Of a stretch of 64,000 bases of DNA, positions 1 through 10,751 are shown piece after piece (position 1 is the first letter of the stretch; the number at the start of each line of letters is the position of its first letter). The notes beneath the pieces are model-generated. The model was not told the origin of the DNA, did no database searches, and saw only the letters and a list, made by a program, of their open reading frames with translations. A program made the position numbers and the translations under genes. The stretch comes from Macrophomina tecta. Its lineage: Eukaryota > Ascomycota > Dothideomycetes > Botryosphaeriales > Botryosphaeriaceae. Location: positions 1,426,001-1,490,000 of the forward strand of contig JAKSGN010000002.1 of NCBI GenBank assembly GCA_024180945.1, read 5' to 3'.

Positions 1-825
1 ACAACCCATGCTCGAGCATGATATATCGTGGTTAACTTTATAGAAAACATCTCACATTGATTAAAGGTGATTTCGTGTAGGCTTGTTGGTATTACAATAT
101 CTTGATCCACTCCGGAAAGCAGTGTTCCTTCTAAGATACAGCATCAAAGACGAGAATGAAACAGCAGAAAGAAGATAGAGGCATCAAATACGGTATCGAT
201 TGACCTGGCTGCTAACCTCGACAATCTATCTTCGCGTAACATAACAAATGTGTATATAGACTTTCAGCAGTCATACCGAGCAAGTGCTAGTAGCCCTAAC
301 GGGCTGCCGAGAGCCGTGGCAGTAGGATCCCGGTCTGCCGAGCGATCCCGGGGCTGGGAACAGCACGCTTGCCTTCCAAACTTGCCGCCAATTAAGAATA
401 ATAACCTCAGCGACATGTAAGGGAGGTCACAAAAACAAGATTTAAAACGCTGTAAGCTAGTTCTAAGAGCTTCCAATGCTTTGCTGTTCGTATGCGGTAT
501 GGAGTCGACCCATGCCGCGCTGCGGAGTAAATGCTTGGATGTGGAGGCTGAGCACGGATGGTGATGAAGTTTAAGACTTTCCAAGTATAGGGCCAAGATG
601 ATGCTGGCCCGCTTGAAATGTTCGGTGACCTCATCCTACCAGTGGGCTTTCCTTGTGCCTTTGAATGCTCCGTATGCTTTTCTCCTCACAGCCGATGCTT
701 GCCCCTAATTTACCGAGTGCATATAAACGACGAAGTTCGCATACGGTGGAAAGGCTCATGACCGCAAAGCGTCGAGCCTCTTCACTCTCTCGCTCGTAAA
801 CTTTACACTAGTTGATTTGCCCTTC
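1..825. other. intergenic, no gene seen
   Basis: No reading frame with a recognisable domain or convincing splice sites was found. Two overlapping minus-strand frames of 75-110 codons lack any family motif. The right end is probably the promoter and 5' leader of the GMC oxidoreductase. Confidence 0.5.
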
Positions 826-3330
826 ATGTGCCGCGTAAAGTCCATAATCTTTGCCTTCTCGGTCTTTCTACTTGGCCTCACCGGCCCTCACGGGTCCTTC
901 GCCGCTCCCATCAAGAGTCTGAAACGTCAGGCAGTCGAGGATCAATATGACTTTGTCATCTGCGGAGGTAAGGCCTCACTGTAGAGAGCCTCTATACGCA
1001 ACGTTGCAACGCAGACGCCAGTGTTCCGGGAAGCCGTATAGGAGCCAAAATACGACCCGTGTCTACTGTGGATTTCAGTACATGCACTTCTCAGCAGTCC
1101 TTCCCGCTTTCGCAGCCTATATCCCGTCGTACTACTAAACAAACATGCCGCACATGATTCCTGAATTAGCCAGCTTCTGACATGCTTCGTTCTCCACAGG
1201 CGGCACCGCAGGCCTCGTCCTAGCCAATCGACTCACCGAATCCGGTCGGTTCCGAGTGCTCGTCCTCGAAGCTGGACCAGAACCTACCGAGGTTGCTGCA
1301 TACGAGACCCCGGGCGGGAACCAATTCATCAAAGGCACTTACTCCTCGGCCGCTCTCGGTTAAACTCAGCTGCTGATATCACTCAGGGAGCGCGATTGAC
1401 TGGGCCTTTACGACCACACCCCAGGAAGGCCTTGACGGCCGTATCTTGCAGTATCTGCGTATGCTGCGGGACTCGATACCATTAATTGCAGCCTGACACT
1501 GACATTATGCAGGTGGCAGAGCCCTCGGTGGCAGTAGCGCCATCAACGGGCTATACTATGCGCGCGGAAGCCCCAGCGTTTACGATAAATGGGTCGAGAT
1601 GGGTAACGCCGGATGGGGGTGGAATGACGTGTACCGGCTATTTGTGAAGGTAGGTTGGTATGGCGCCGTGAGGCTTCAGAAGCTTAGCCCTTTCCGCAGA
1701 GCACCCGCTTCAACCCTCCTGATCCGAATAATGGCTTCGACCAATCATTCCAGACATGGGACCCAAGCGCCTATGGCGACGGACCCCTGGAGCTCGGCTT
1801 CCAGGGCTACGTCCCAGAGACCGGTCCCGCTTTCATACGGGCCTGCGAGGCGGCCAACATCCCCATCGTCAACGAACTCAACACTGGCGTCGGAGTTGGC
1901 GTCAAGCAAGGGACTGGAACACTGACGAAGGAATATCGCCGGAGTTCGAGCTTTGACAGTTTCTACAGGCAGGCGCAGAACAGGTCCAACTTGGACGTCC
2001 TGTTCTATGCACCTGTCAGCCAGATCCTTACGGATGATAGCTCCGGAACGCCTGCTGCCTATGGTGTCCAGTTTGTTGATCAGAGCACCAGTCTGGTACA
2101 CCAGGTGAATGCCAGCAAGGAAGTCATTGTCAGCATGGGGGCTTTCCATTCGCCTCAACTGCTGATGGTGTCGGTGCGTACTGCAACCACCTGATTGCAG
2201 TGTAGAATACCTTCCGAAGCTGATATTGAGCCATAGGGCATTGGGCCTTCAGACGAGTTGGACAAATTTGGCATCACTCCGGTCCTAATCAATGAAAATA
2301 TCGGAAGAAAGTCAGTAATCCACGATTCTGACGGCGTTCCCTCAAGCCCGACTAACCTGTCCTCCGCCTCCAGCATGAACGACCACAACGTCTTCAGCAT
2401 CATGGCGCGCGTCCGCGACGAAGCCTCCACGACCTCGATGTCCTCGAGCTTCCAGAACCTGCAGGCCGCGCAGACGCTCTTCTACGACAACCTGACGGGC
2501 CCTTACACGGCGCCCTCGGGCATCACCAACGGCTTCCAGGAGCTGCCGGCCGAGGAGCTCGAGTCCATCGGCGCGGGCGAGATCGTGCGCCGCGGCCTCG
2601 TCAACCAGTCGCACATCGAGTACTTGTACGAGTCGGTCTGGTACCCGTGGATCCCGACGCCATACTACGCGCCGCGCGGGAACGAGTCGTACATGTCGCT
2701 GACGGCGTCGAGCATGGTCGCGCTGTCGCGGGGCAACGTGTCGCTGCGGTCGAGCTCGATGTCGGACCAGCCGGTCATCAATCCGAATGTGAGTGACAAA
2801 AGGACATCTGCGGCTGGCCCCTTCTCTCCCTTCTCCCTCCACATCCTCTTCTGTGGCCCCTGCGTGATGCCATGGCCGACTGCCCAAGCAAAAGAAGGCT
2901 GACGGGGGATGGGGTGTTTTCGACGCGACAGTACTACGCCGACCCCACCGACCGCACCATCGCCATCCACGCCTTCCGCTACCTGCGCAAGATCCTCGCG
3001 CACCCGGCCCTCGCCCAATACACCACAGGCCCGTCCAACGGCGAGGTCAGCCCCGGCCCGGCCGTCGCGGACGACGACGACGCCGCCATCTTCGCCTACG
3101 TGAAGGCAAACACCATGCCCAACTGGCACGCCAGCGGCACCAACCAGATGCGCAGGCGGGAGGAAGGCGGCGTCGTGGATCCGCGGTTGAGGGTGTATGG
3201 CGTTGATGGATTGCGCGTCGTGGACTGCAGCATCATGCCGGAGCTGCCGGATGTGAATATTTTGGCCGCGGTGTACATGCTGGCGGAGAAAGGAGCAGAG
3301 ATGATTAGGGAGGATTGGGGCGATGCGTGA
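826..3330 (+). CDS. secreted GMC oxidoreductase (FAD-dependent glucose/alcohol oxidase type)
   Basis: Predicted flavoprotein that oxidises an alcohol or sugar outside the cell; the substrate cannot be read from sequence. I infer eight exons: 826-967, 1200-1334, 1387-1440, 1513-1649, 1700-2173, 2237-2310, 2374-2788 and 2932-3330. They sum to 1830 nt, giving 609 aa, normal for the family. The start gives a hydrophobic signal peptide of about 27 residues. The FAD-binding glycine motif CGGGTAG (about residues 46-52) is rebuilt exactly across intron 1, followed by VLVLEAGP. GMC signature 1 (GRALGGSSAING, about 111-122) and signature 2 (GAFHSPQLL, near 305) are present, then GRNMNDH across intron 6. 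The active site reads NWHASGT (His near 542) and PDVN (Asn near 585), so the second catalytic residue is Asn, which the family allows. Intron 2 appears to be GC-AG. The aldo/keto reductase follows 0.6 kb downstream on the same strand. Confidence 0.88.
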
Positions 3331-3947
3331 GGGGCGGATGGGAAGTGAGGCGGAGGGGACAAGAGAGGGCGAGGGCGAGGGCGAGGGCGAGGGCGAGGGG
3401 GCGCCGCGCGTCTGTGTGTCGTGGTGTTGGCGGATGTGAATGTTTCTTGTGCATGAGTGTATCTGACTGCGTGCCTCTGCTGCTCAGGGGGTTAGTAATT
3501 TAACAGATTGAGGGCCATCCATGAGCCAGTATGTCGATGTGGTTGTTTGGTCGTGCGGGGCATGTTTGGGCGAAGGGCCGGTCGGCATGTCTGGACGGGA
3601 GTGTACGCCTGTATGCAGCGTGAGTTCGCCGCGATATCGGCTTTGTAGGATGTGACCGCCAATCGGACAGCCCAAGCTTTTTACTCGAGTGCAAACAGCT
3701 GTCTTACCGCACATTTCCAGAGGTGTCATGGAGTGGGCTGACTGTCCGGAGTCGGATCCCCTTTCCCGAAGAGGAGCCTTTTGATTCGTGACTCGTAATC
3801 TTGGTTTGACGGCCATCCCGGTTAAGCAAGAGTATATAGCAGACCCAGTCCGCCGCGTTTGGTCTGTCTGTCGCAGCACTTGCCACACTGAATCGCAATC
3901 TCTCCCGCAGATCTTCCTTGGAGTATCCGCCCCCGAAAACCTGCATC
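3331..3947. other. spacer with a GAGGGC minisatellite
   Basis: This is the region between the GMC oxidoreductase and the aldo/keto reductase. It holds the GAGGGC repeat just after the stop codon. Otherwise I see only non-coding sequence and short shadow frames. Confidence 0.5.
3365..3400. repeat. (GAGGGC)n tandem repeat
   Basis: Five perfect GAGGGC units and a partial sixth, starting 35 bases after the GMC oxidoreductase stop. It probably lies in the 3' UTR. Confidence 0.9.
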
Positions 3948-5449
3948 ATGGCGTCCATGAAGCCCGCGCCAACGCCAAAAAATAGGCTGGGCCACCCACG
4001 CATCCTGAGCCCCAGTGCTGGCGTCCGAGGTATGAACTCGCCCGCACTTGCATGTGTATCTTCAAAGTAACCTGCAAGTTTACAAGTGTCTCCGCTCTGC
4101 CTCGGTGCCATGAACTTCGGGGAAAGTTGGTAAGTTCTTCCGCTGAAACGGTATTGCACAGCGCGACGAAAGGCTGATCAAAGACAGGAAAGTAAAACAG
4201 CCCAAGGCAAGCATCAAGAAGCCACAGCGGCTCTGACAATTCTCCTCTTCTGTGTAGGGCATGCTCGGCGAATGCAGCAAAGAGACCGCTTTCCGAATTC
4301 TGGACTTTTTCGTCGAAAATGGCGGCAACTTCATTGATACGGCAAACGTCTACCAAGAGCAAGAAAGCGAGCGGTGGCTGGGCGAGTGGATGGAGCTGCG
4401 GGGTTGCAGAGACGACCTGGTCGTCGCAACCAAGTACACGCAATTCTACAAGCCGGACGCCACGGTGCGGTACAACTACCAGGGGAACCACAGGAAGAGC
4501 ATGCACCACTCGCTTGAGAACAGCCTCAAGAACCTCCGGACGCGCTACGTTGACATCGTGAGTGGACGCTGAGGACTGCTGTGGTTTGGGCGCTGATGGA
4601 AGAGAAAGTTTTATATCCATTGGTGGGATTTCTCAACCAGCATAGAGGAGGTCATGCAGTCGCTGCATCACCTCGTTCAGGCAGGGAAGGTCTTTTATCT
4701 CGGGGCAAGTGATGTGCCTGCTTGGGTGGTCAGCTCCGCGAACAGATGTAAACCTGACATAGAAAACTCATGGCGACGGCTGAGAACTGACGCTGAGCCA
4801 ACAGACGCTCGCGACCATGGACTTACGCCTTTCTGCATCTACCAGGGAAAGTGGAGCGCCGCGGATCGCGATCTGGAGCGCGAGATCCTCCCCATGGTGC
4901 GGCACGAGGGAATGGCAATAGCGCCGTTCGGCTCGCTCGGTCAGGGAAAGTTCAAGAAGGAGGCCGGTGGAGGTCAGGCGCCGGCGGCTGCGGAAGGGGA
5001 TGCTCGGAAGCTTTTTGTCAAGAAAGAGAAGTATGAGCAAGTATTCAACGTGCTGGACGAAATAGCCGCAAGAAGGGGAACTCTGCCCACAAGCATTGTG
5101 AGCCAAGGTCTGCCTCCAAAACCACTTTTACACAGCTCACGGGGGTCTGCAGGCTCTGGCGTATGTCGTTGGCAAGGCTCCGTACATTTTCCCAATCGTT
5201 GGCGGCCGCAAGATCGAGCACCTCAAAGCAAATATCGATGCACTGGACATCGTGCTCACCGAAGGGGAGATTGAAGACATCGAAGCCGCCGTGCCTTTCG
5301 AGCATGGCTTCCCGATGGACGTCGTGTTTGAATTCCACGGTGCTCAGAAGTATAATTCTCGCATGACTTCTAAGGATGTCGTCATGCTGAAATGTGCGTC
5401 ATATCTGGAAGAGCCAGAGCCCGTCGCGGTATGTTGGTCTGCCAGATGA
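3948..5449 (+). CDS. aldo/keto reductase, aryl-alcohol dehydrogenase type (frame break near the start)
   Basis: NADPH-dependent reduction of aldehydes or ketones is expected from the family. Likely exons are 3948-4029, 4087-4129, 4258-4557, 4609-4747, 4805-5097 and 5153-5449. Family landmarks in order are PLCLGAMNFG, NFIDTANVYQ (catalytic Asp and Tyr), VATKY (Lys), YIHWWD (His), AGKVFYLGASD, TPFCIYQG, and PIVGGRKIEHL for the NADP-binding end. Exons 3-6 join in frame. Exons 1 and 2 total 125 nt, so with the only good donor (4130) and acceptor (4257) the N-terminal 42 codons run one base out of register with the rest. Starting at the ATG at 4261 would give about 341 aa, without the N-terminal beta hairpin and first strand. 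Either the gene carries a one-base loss, the assembly has an error, or splicing is unusual. The C-terminus may continue past a donor-like GTATGT near 5430. It is tail to tail with the epoxide hydrolase. Confidence 0.78.
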
Positions 5450-5703
5450 TCTATCACGGTCGAACATTGACGGTCTCCCGCCAGGCAATTGGGAGGAGAG
5501 ACGCGTAAGAGACTACCCGAGTCTCACCGAACTTCGGAATCCATGTCGGATGCATGGCTCAGTCGAGCGGTCAGTGGAGGATTCGGGACGGCTACTCTGA
5601 TGCTCCTCTTCTCTTTCACAAAAGGATAGAACGTTTGGAAGAGATGAGATGATTTGCCATTCATGTAGATACTGCACAGCCCTCGAAAGTATGACTGAAA
5701 TCT

Positions 5704-7283
5704 TCATTTCTTCCAGACCTTGGCCACGAAATCCTCAAGGTCTGCCCAGAGTAGCTCTGGCACTTCCAATGCTGCAAAGTGCCCTCCCTTCACATCAAAA
5801 GTTAGAATGCATGTCGGCTCGAATGGCGTTGTGGATCATGGGTACCTTTTCATGCGCATAAAAATGGGTCACCGCCGGGTCCTCCTTTATAACGGCTTTT
5901 GGCAAGGTTACGATTTCACGCGGAAACCACGAGACTGCTTTGGGCTTGCCATTGGTCGTGTGATAATTGGGCCTGGATGGCGAAAAAATCTGCGGAATGC
6001 TGTCAGTTTCTGTTCAAGAGCGCGCGGTGCGTACGGCGAGGATTCCTACTGATCGATAGGGCCACAGCGAGGTCGGATAGGTTCCAGTAAACCAGTATAT
6101 GGAGACATTTGTCAGGATCGTGTCCAGGGATGGCCTCGTTTCCGGATCGGACCAATCTATCATCTTCTCGCCAATCCTGCGCAAACAGTCAGCGAGATGT
6201 GTTCCTGAGAAGGGAACGAGAAGAGAGCTAGCCAATGAACGCCGGAAAAAGAAAGAAAAGTAGGGGATATCTCACCAAGCAAGAAGGGATGTGGGGGAGC
6301 TCCCGACGGAGAAACCGGCGGTACTCGGCTTTGTAGCATGAAGCATGGCATATGCCATGCCCACAGTCCGGAACTTCTCTGCACCTTCAGCTGCCTGTTC
6401 GTCAAGCGGTTCCTTGGTTTGGGATGGATCAGATTTGCCATCTCCCAAGTACAAGTTGAGGTGAATGGCTAGTAAATGTGAATATTAACCACACGGCTTT
6501 TGTTGCTATACATGCTACACTGACCTTTGACCTCGTCGTAAGTTGAGAATGAAGCCTCGGCGAGAAAACTGCCAACATCACCGCCCTGCATGATGTAGCC
6601 GCTTTGGCCGAAGCCGAGCCCGAGCATCATTTTGTGGAGGAGTCGGCTGTTGTCAGCAGGAACGAAGTCCTTGTTGATCGGTGGAGGCGAGGAGAAACCG
6701 TAGCCAATTAGGGAAGGGGCTATAAGGTGGTAAGGAAGCGTGTCGGGGGCAGAAGCATACTTCTCGCGCTGGGCAAGGAGGATGGGCAGATATTCAATGA
6801 ACGAGCCTGCATGAGGGTCAGATGACGTTGGATGGGACAGACTTAGCACGGACCTGGCCATCCGTGGGGCATGAGAAGGGGAACTGCATCCTTCTTCTCG
6901 GAAAAGAGGGCAGCGAAGTGAATGGTGTAAGTGTGGCCATCATCGTCCCTGACGTCGTACTTGAAATGGGGAACGGTGTTGATCTCCGCCTCCTGCTTTC
7001 GCCTGGCCAGGATTAGTAATCTTCGCAACGGTGCTTGTACTGCTGTGGCTTACCAGTCAAACTTGTTCTGCCAGTAGTCGACGGAGTCGACCAGCCACTG
7101 CCTCGGACTGCCAAATCTGCGGTCGCCCTGGCTGTTCTCGTAATTGGGGGCTGCAATTGGCACGAGCTTCAGAAGGGTCTTCAAGTTCTGGATCTGGTCG
7201 TCGGAGATGGACACGTTGAACTGAGACAGGGCGCCATCAGCGGAGACGGAGTGCGGGGGTTTGGCGAAGAGCGGAGGCGACAT
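5704..7283 (-). CDS. microsomal-type epoxide hydrolase (alpha/beta hydrolase)
   Basis: Opens epoxides to diols by a covalent ester mechanism; the family acts in detoxification and sometimes secondary metabolism. I infer seven exons: 7054-7283, 6854-7002, 6525-6806, 6276-6468, 6050-6176, 5846-5989 and 5704-5787. They sum to 1209 nt, giving 402 aa, the usual length. The N-terminal EHN domain (about residues 1-110) starts after MSPPLFAKPP. The oxyanion motif HGWPG spans the exon 2/3 junction. The nucleophile elbow is GGDVGS (Asp near 203). The lid region includes IDWSDPET. The catalytic His lies in GGHFAALE (near 378), joined to HEK upstream by a 58-base intron with a TCTAACT branch site. No signal peptide is evident. 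It converges with the aldo/keto reductase and diverges from the metallophosphoesterase. The physiological substrate is unknown. Confidence 0.87.
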
Positions 7284-8054
7284 TTTAAGGCGATGGCATG
7301 GGAGACAAGGACTGTGATTGCAGCAGCAGAAGGACGCGGTTTTATAGCTTCTGCTCCTAGTCTTCGGCTGCGGACGTTCCGACGTGGAAGGGGAACTGAC
7401 TAGCCTGCTGGGTACTCCTATAACATTCAGGCTTGGCCGAGGGATTGGAGTAGTGGAGACGCAGGGATATGCTCGGACCGGAGACTCTGCTATCCGAACA
7501 AGGGCCTGATGATTGTGCAATTGCCAGAGGCAGCCTCCACCCCAGCCAGTGCCGGTTGGGGCCAAGCCCTGGCCCGGATGAGCTGCAGATGCTCCGACTT
7601 CACCTCCCCCGGGAGCTGCTGTGCCTTCTGACGTCATCTTCCCCGCCCCCGCACTACGCAGCCAACTGCCCTCCAGCAAGCAGGAAATAAATCCAACCTC
7701 CGGTGTCAATCGTGCTTTTGTTGCTCTGGCCCTGGGCATCCCAGCCGTTGCGTGACTACCTCATCTTGGAGCTATTTGCTTGCCGACCAGATGCCACGCA
7801 CCCCTCGCCTCAAGGCTGCCGAAGGACACGGTGGCCGGGTGGCACTTGATATTCCTAACAAAGACGAGCTCCCGAAGTGAAAAAACAGCGTCCAACAAAA
7901 GGCACCAAAAGACCCCTTGTCGGTCTCGCTCCCCACACACCACCACCACCACCACCACCACCACCACCAACCCCAAGCCCATCCGCCGCCGACCCATACG
8001 GGAACACCACACGGCAGCACCAATCCCACACGCAACGTCCCTCGAATCCACGTC
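7284..8054. other. divergent promoter region with a CAC repeat
   Basis: This is the shared upstream region of the epoxide hydrolase (-) and the metallophosphoesterase (+). It contains a CAC triplet repeat near 7937-7970. No separate gene was recognised. Confidence 0.5.
7937..7970. repeat. (CAC)n triplet repeat
   Basis: About eleven CAC units. Read in the upstream open frame they would encode a poly-His tract ahead of the metallophosphoesterase, but I place the start at 8055 because that is where family-like sequence begins. The repeat is more likely in the 5' leader. Confidence 0.85.
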
Positions 8055-9178
8055 ATGCCATCCTCTCCAGCCACCATCAAGACCCGCATCCTCATCCTCG
8101 CCGACACGCACAACGCGCCCCTGCTTGACCTGTCGTCCGCCGACGCCACGCACGCCCACGCGCACCGGCGCACCAAACCCTTCCGCGCCCCCCTGCCGCG
8201 CGCCGACGTGCTGCTGCACTGCGGCGACCTGACCATGCTCGGCCACCCGCACGAGTACGCGGGCGCGCTCGCCATGCTCGCCGCAGTCGACGCGCCGCTC
8301 AAGCTCGTCATCGCCGGCAACCACGACATGACCCTGGACGCCGACTTCTACCTGCACACCCCGCACGCGCGCCGCTGGCATCGCGACAAGTACGACCCGG
8401 ACTTGCCGCGCAGGGCGAGGGAGATGTGGACCGGCGAGGCGGCGAGGCGCGCGGGCGTGACGTATTTGGACGAGGGCGTGCGCGAGTTCGTGCTCGCGAA
8501 TGGGGCGCGGCTGAAGGTGAGGAGGACGGGGGCCCTCTCGCGGCCTCTCACGTGATTTCCGTGCGTTCCTTGTCCGTACGTGCTAATGGCTTTGTTGGCC
8601 GCTCGCAGGTATACGCCTCGCCGTGGCAGCCCGAGTTCCAGAACTGGGCTTTCAACTACCCGCACAATGAGGACCGCTGGAATCCGGCGCACCTGTCGCA
8701 CAAGGAAGCTAGGAATACCGCGGAGAATCCGGTGCCGGAGACCCCCCCGGGGGATATCGATGTCATGATGACCCATGGCCCGCCCAAGGATCGGCTCGAT
8801 GCCACGAAAAATGGCAACGTTGGCTGTCCGCATCTACTGCGGGCGGTAGCGAGAGCCCGGCCGCGTCTGCATGCGTGGGGCCATATCCACGAGGCCTGGG
8901 GGGTGGAGAGGGTCGATTGGCTGACTCCAACCAGCGACTCCGACGCTGAGCACGGGCAGAATGGTGGAGATGGCTTTGTCGAGATGGTGGAGACGATCAA
9001 GTTCGATGACTCTGCCGTGGCCGAGAAGCACGCTGCTTTTGTGGACGTCAGCAGCGACGGACGAGCAGCTCTAAAAGTGGGCGAACAGACTCTCATGGTC
9101 AACGCTAGTATCATGGACCTCCAGTACAACCCGTACAACGCACCCGTATTGGTAGATTTAGATTTGCGGAAGGCATAA
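8055..9178 (+). CDS. calcineurin-like metallophosphoesterase (MPPED-like)
   Basis: Predicted di-metal phosphoesterase; the substrate is not known. Two exons, 8055-8516 and 8609-9178, total 1032 nt and give 343 aa. The metal-binding motifs appear in order: ADTHN (D-x-H, residues about 15-17), CGDLT (GD), GNHD (near 93), THGPP and GHIHE (G-x-H). This is the full set for the family, so the enzyme should be active. The sequence resembles the fungal Ser/Thr-phosphatase-like group related to animal MPPED1/MPPED2. No signal peptide or membrane segment is seen. The first exon and leader are very GC-rich. An in-frame upstream ATG at 7917 would add a poly-His stretch encoded by the CAC repeat, which I consider less likely. 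It converges with the unassigned gene at 9692-10751. Confidence 0.87.
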
Positions 9179-9691
9179 GAATAAGGGAAGCTTTATGATC
9201 AGTCGAAGCATCCCTCCGAATATACCGGTTCCTGTGTGAAGCCATCAATCCATTTTGCTTCCCCACTCTCCTCTTCACTACTAGGTGAAACTATCATAGG
9301 TTCCTCCAAACTATCGAACTGTATCGAGCCAAACGTCAAACTGAGGCCTGTGACTTCTATCCAAATCAAGAGTCGAAGATCCCAATCCTCACCCCCCAGC
9401 CCCCCTCTCCTAGCCTGATCCGCTCCCCTACCCAACAACCCTAACCTCCTCCAAACTCGCTCATTCCTCCCCATCTGGGCCCTCTTCCACGCCTCCTTCT
9501 CCACCTTCAGCGCCCTCAATTTCCGCTCCGACACTCTCCTCCTCCTCCCCTTTCCCTCTCCTCCACCATCCGCCCCCCTCACCTCCTCGCTCTCCTCCCT
9601 GGCCCTCTCTGCCTCCTCCTCCCGCCCCCTCCCGCCCCTCCCTCCACATCTCCGCCCTCTCCCAACACTCCTGCTCCTCCTCCATTTCCCG
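9179..9691. other. C/T-rich convergent spacer, possibly containing further minus-strand coding
   Basis: The plus strand is strongly pyrimidine-biased from about 9390 to 9690. On the minus strand, 9199-9582 is open and reads as basic, helix-prone sequence (ERKLRALKVEKEAWKRAQ). It could be a downstream exon of the neighbouring gene, but I could not find a clean splice join, so I leave it unassigned. Confidence 0.35.
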
Positions 9692-10751
9692 TCACTCTAG
9701 CCCCTGCGGCACGCCCGCCCCTGCCCGGCCCTCCACGCACACCCCGCGCAACCCCCACCAGTAGTCCGGCACGGGCGGCACGACGCACCCGTAGTCCCAT
9801 TGCAACTCGTTGCACGCCTTGCGGCCGCGGACGGCCCGCTTCTTGCGGATGGCTGGGCCGGGATCCTTGAGCCAGAAGCGGAGGATGACGCGGGTCGAGG
9901 TCGATGTTGGTAGTTGTTGGTGGTGTTGTTGGTTTGGGTGGTTGGCAGCGGTGTGGCATGACGACGATTCAGCGGCGCTGCTGCGGTCAAGCAGGGCGAG
10001 CTCGGGGTAGGCCCAGGCGGCGACGGGGTAGCATTGTGGTAGGTGGGGCGAGGTCTCGTAGGTGTCGAGGATGTAGGTGTGCGCGGAGATCTTTACACAG
10101 GTTAGGGGATGGCCTTTCATTGAGTGGGTCTGCGGAGATGGGCATGATTTAGGAGTGGTAGTTGAAAGTAGGGGAGAGCTGGTGGTGAATGAAGTGAAGA
10201 CGTACGAGATAATGGCATAGTGCGACGACTGGGTCGGAGATGTTTGTCGAGGAGATCATCTCGGGGTGGATCACTTTGCGGCAGTCGTCCGGGAGGATGT
10301 CCAGCTCCATGGCTTCTTCGCGGATGCGCTTCCAGTAGCGGTTTAGTAGCTTGGCGTAGTAAGCGTACCATTGCTCCTCTAAGGACTTGGATGCTGGGCT
10401 CTCGAGCGAAGCGTCATGTTTCGGAGGTGAGGCGCGGGCGGGCGAAGCAGATGTCACGGGCGCCGCTGGGTAGTTGGCGGCTTCGCTGGCTGGCGGGCAA
10501 GGGAAGACGAAAGTCTTGCTGGCCGGCGTCGCGGGTGGAGTCATGTTTGCCAAGTTCATTCTCGGGTAAGGAGAGACGTAGTTTGATGCTGTGGGTATCG
10601 TGTAGCTGGCGAAGGAAGGCGTAGTGGGCGACGGCTTCGCACGTTTCCGACCGCGGTCGGGTGTCATTGGCGGAGCGTGCGGAACCATAATGACTGATGA
10701 TGAGGAATTGTTAGAAGCAAAGACTTCTTTGATGGCGGCGATCGGTGACAT
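9692..10751 (-). CDS. unassigned conserved-looking protein
   Basis: I do not recognise the family. Two exons, 10206-10751 and 9692-10090, are joined by a 115-base intron with donor GTACGT and a CCTAAC branch-like site; together they give 315 codons (314 aa). The N-terminal third is rich in Pro, Ser and Thr with a basic GRKRAKP stretch, and looks disordered. A more ordered segment follows: EEQWYAYYAKLLNRYWK, DILPDDCRKVIHPEM, then SAHTYILDTYE and CYPVAAWAYPELALLD across and after the intron. The C-terminus carries basic RKKRAVRGRK and a Trp-rich DYWWGLRG. The sense of the sequence across the intron supports a real gene. The basic patches may be nuclear signals; that is inference. The end may extend through another exon into the purine-rich tract downstream. 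Confidence 0.6.

Noticed and set aside
1358..1386. A GT-AG intron of about 29 bases in the GMC gene
   Set aside because: It is below the workable size for fungal introns; the GC-AG alternative restores the family sequence better.
3484..4620. Minus-strand frames of 134-224 codons across the aldo/keto reductase start
   Set aside because: They are antisense shadows of a gene supported by family motifs and splice sites.
7917..8054. Upstream extension of the metallophosphoesterase with a poly-His tract
   Set aside because: The extension comes from a CAC microsatellite; family-like sequence begins only after the ATG at 8055.
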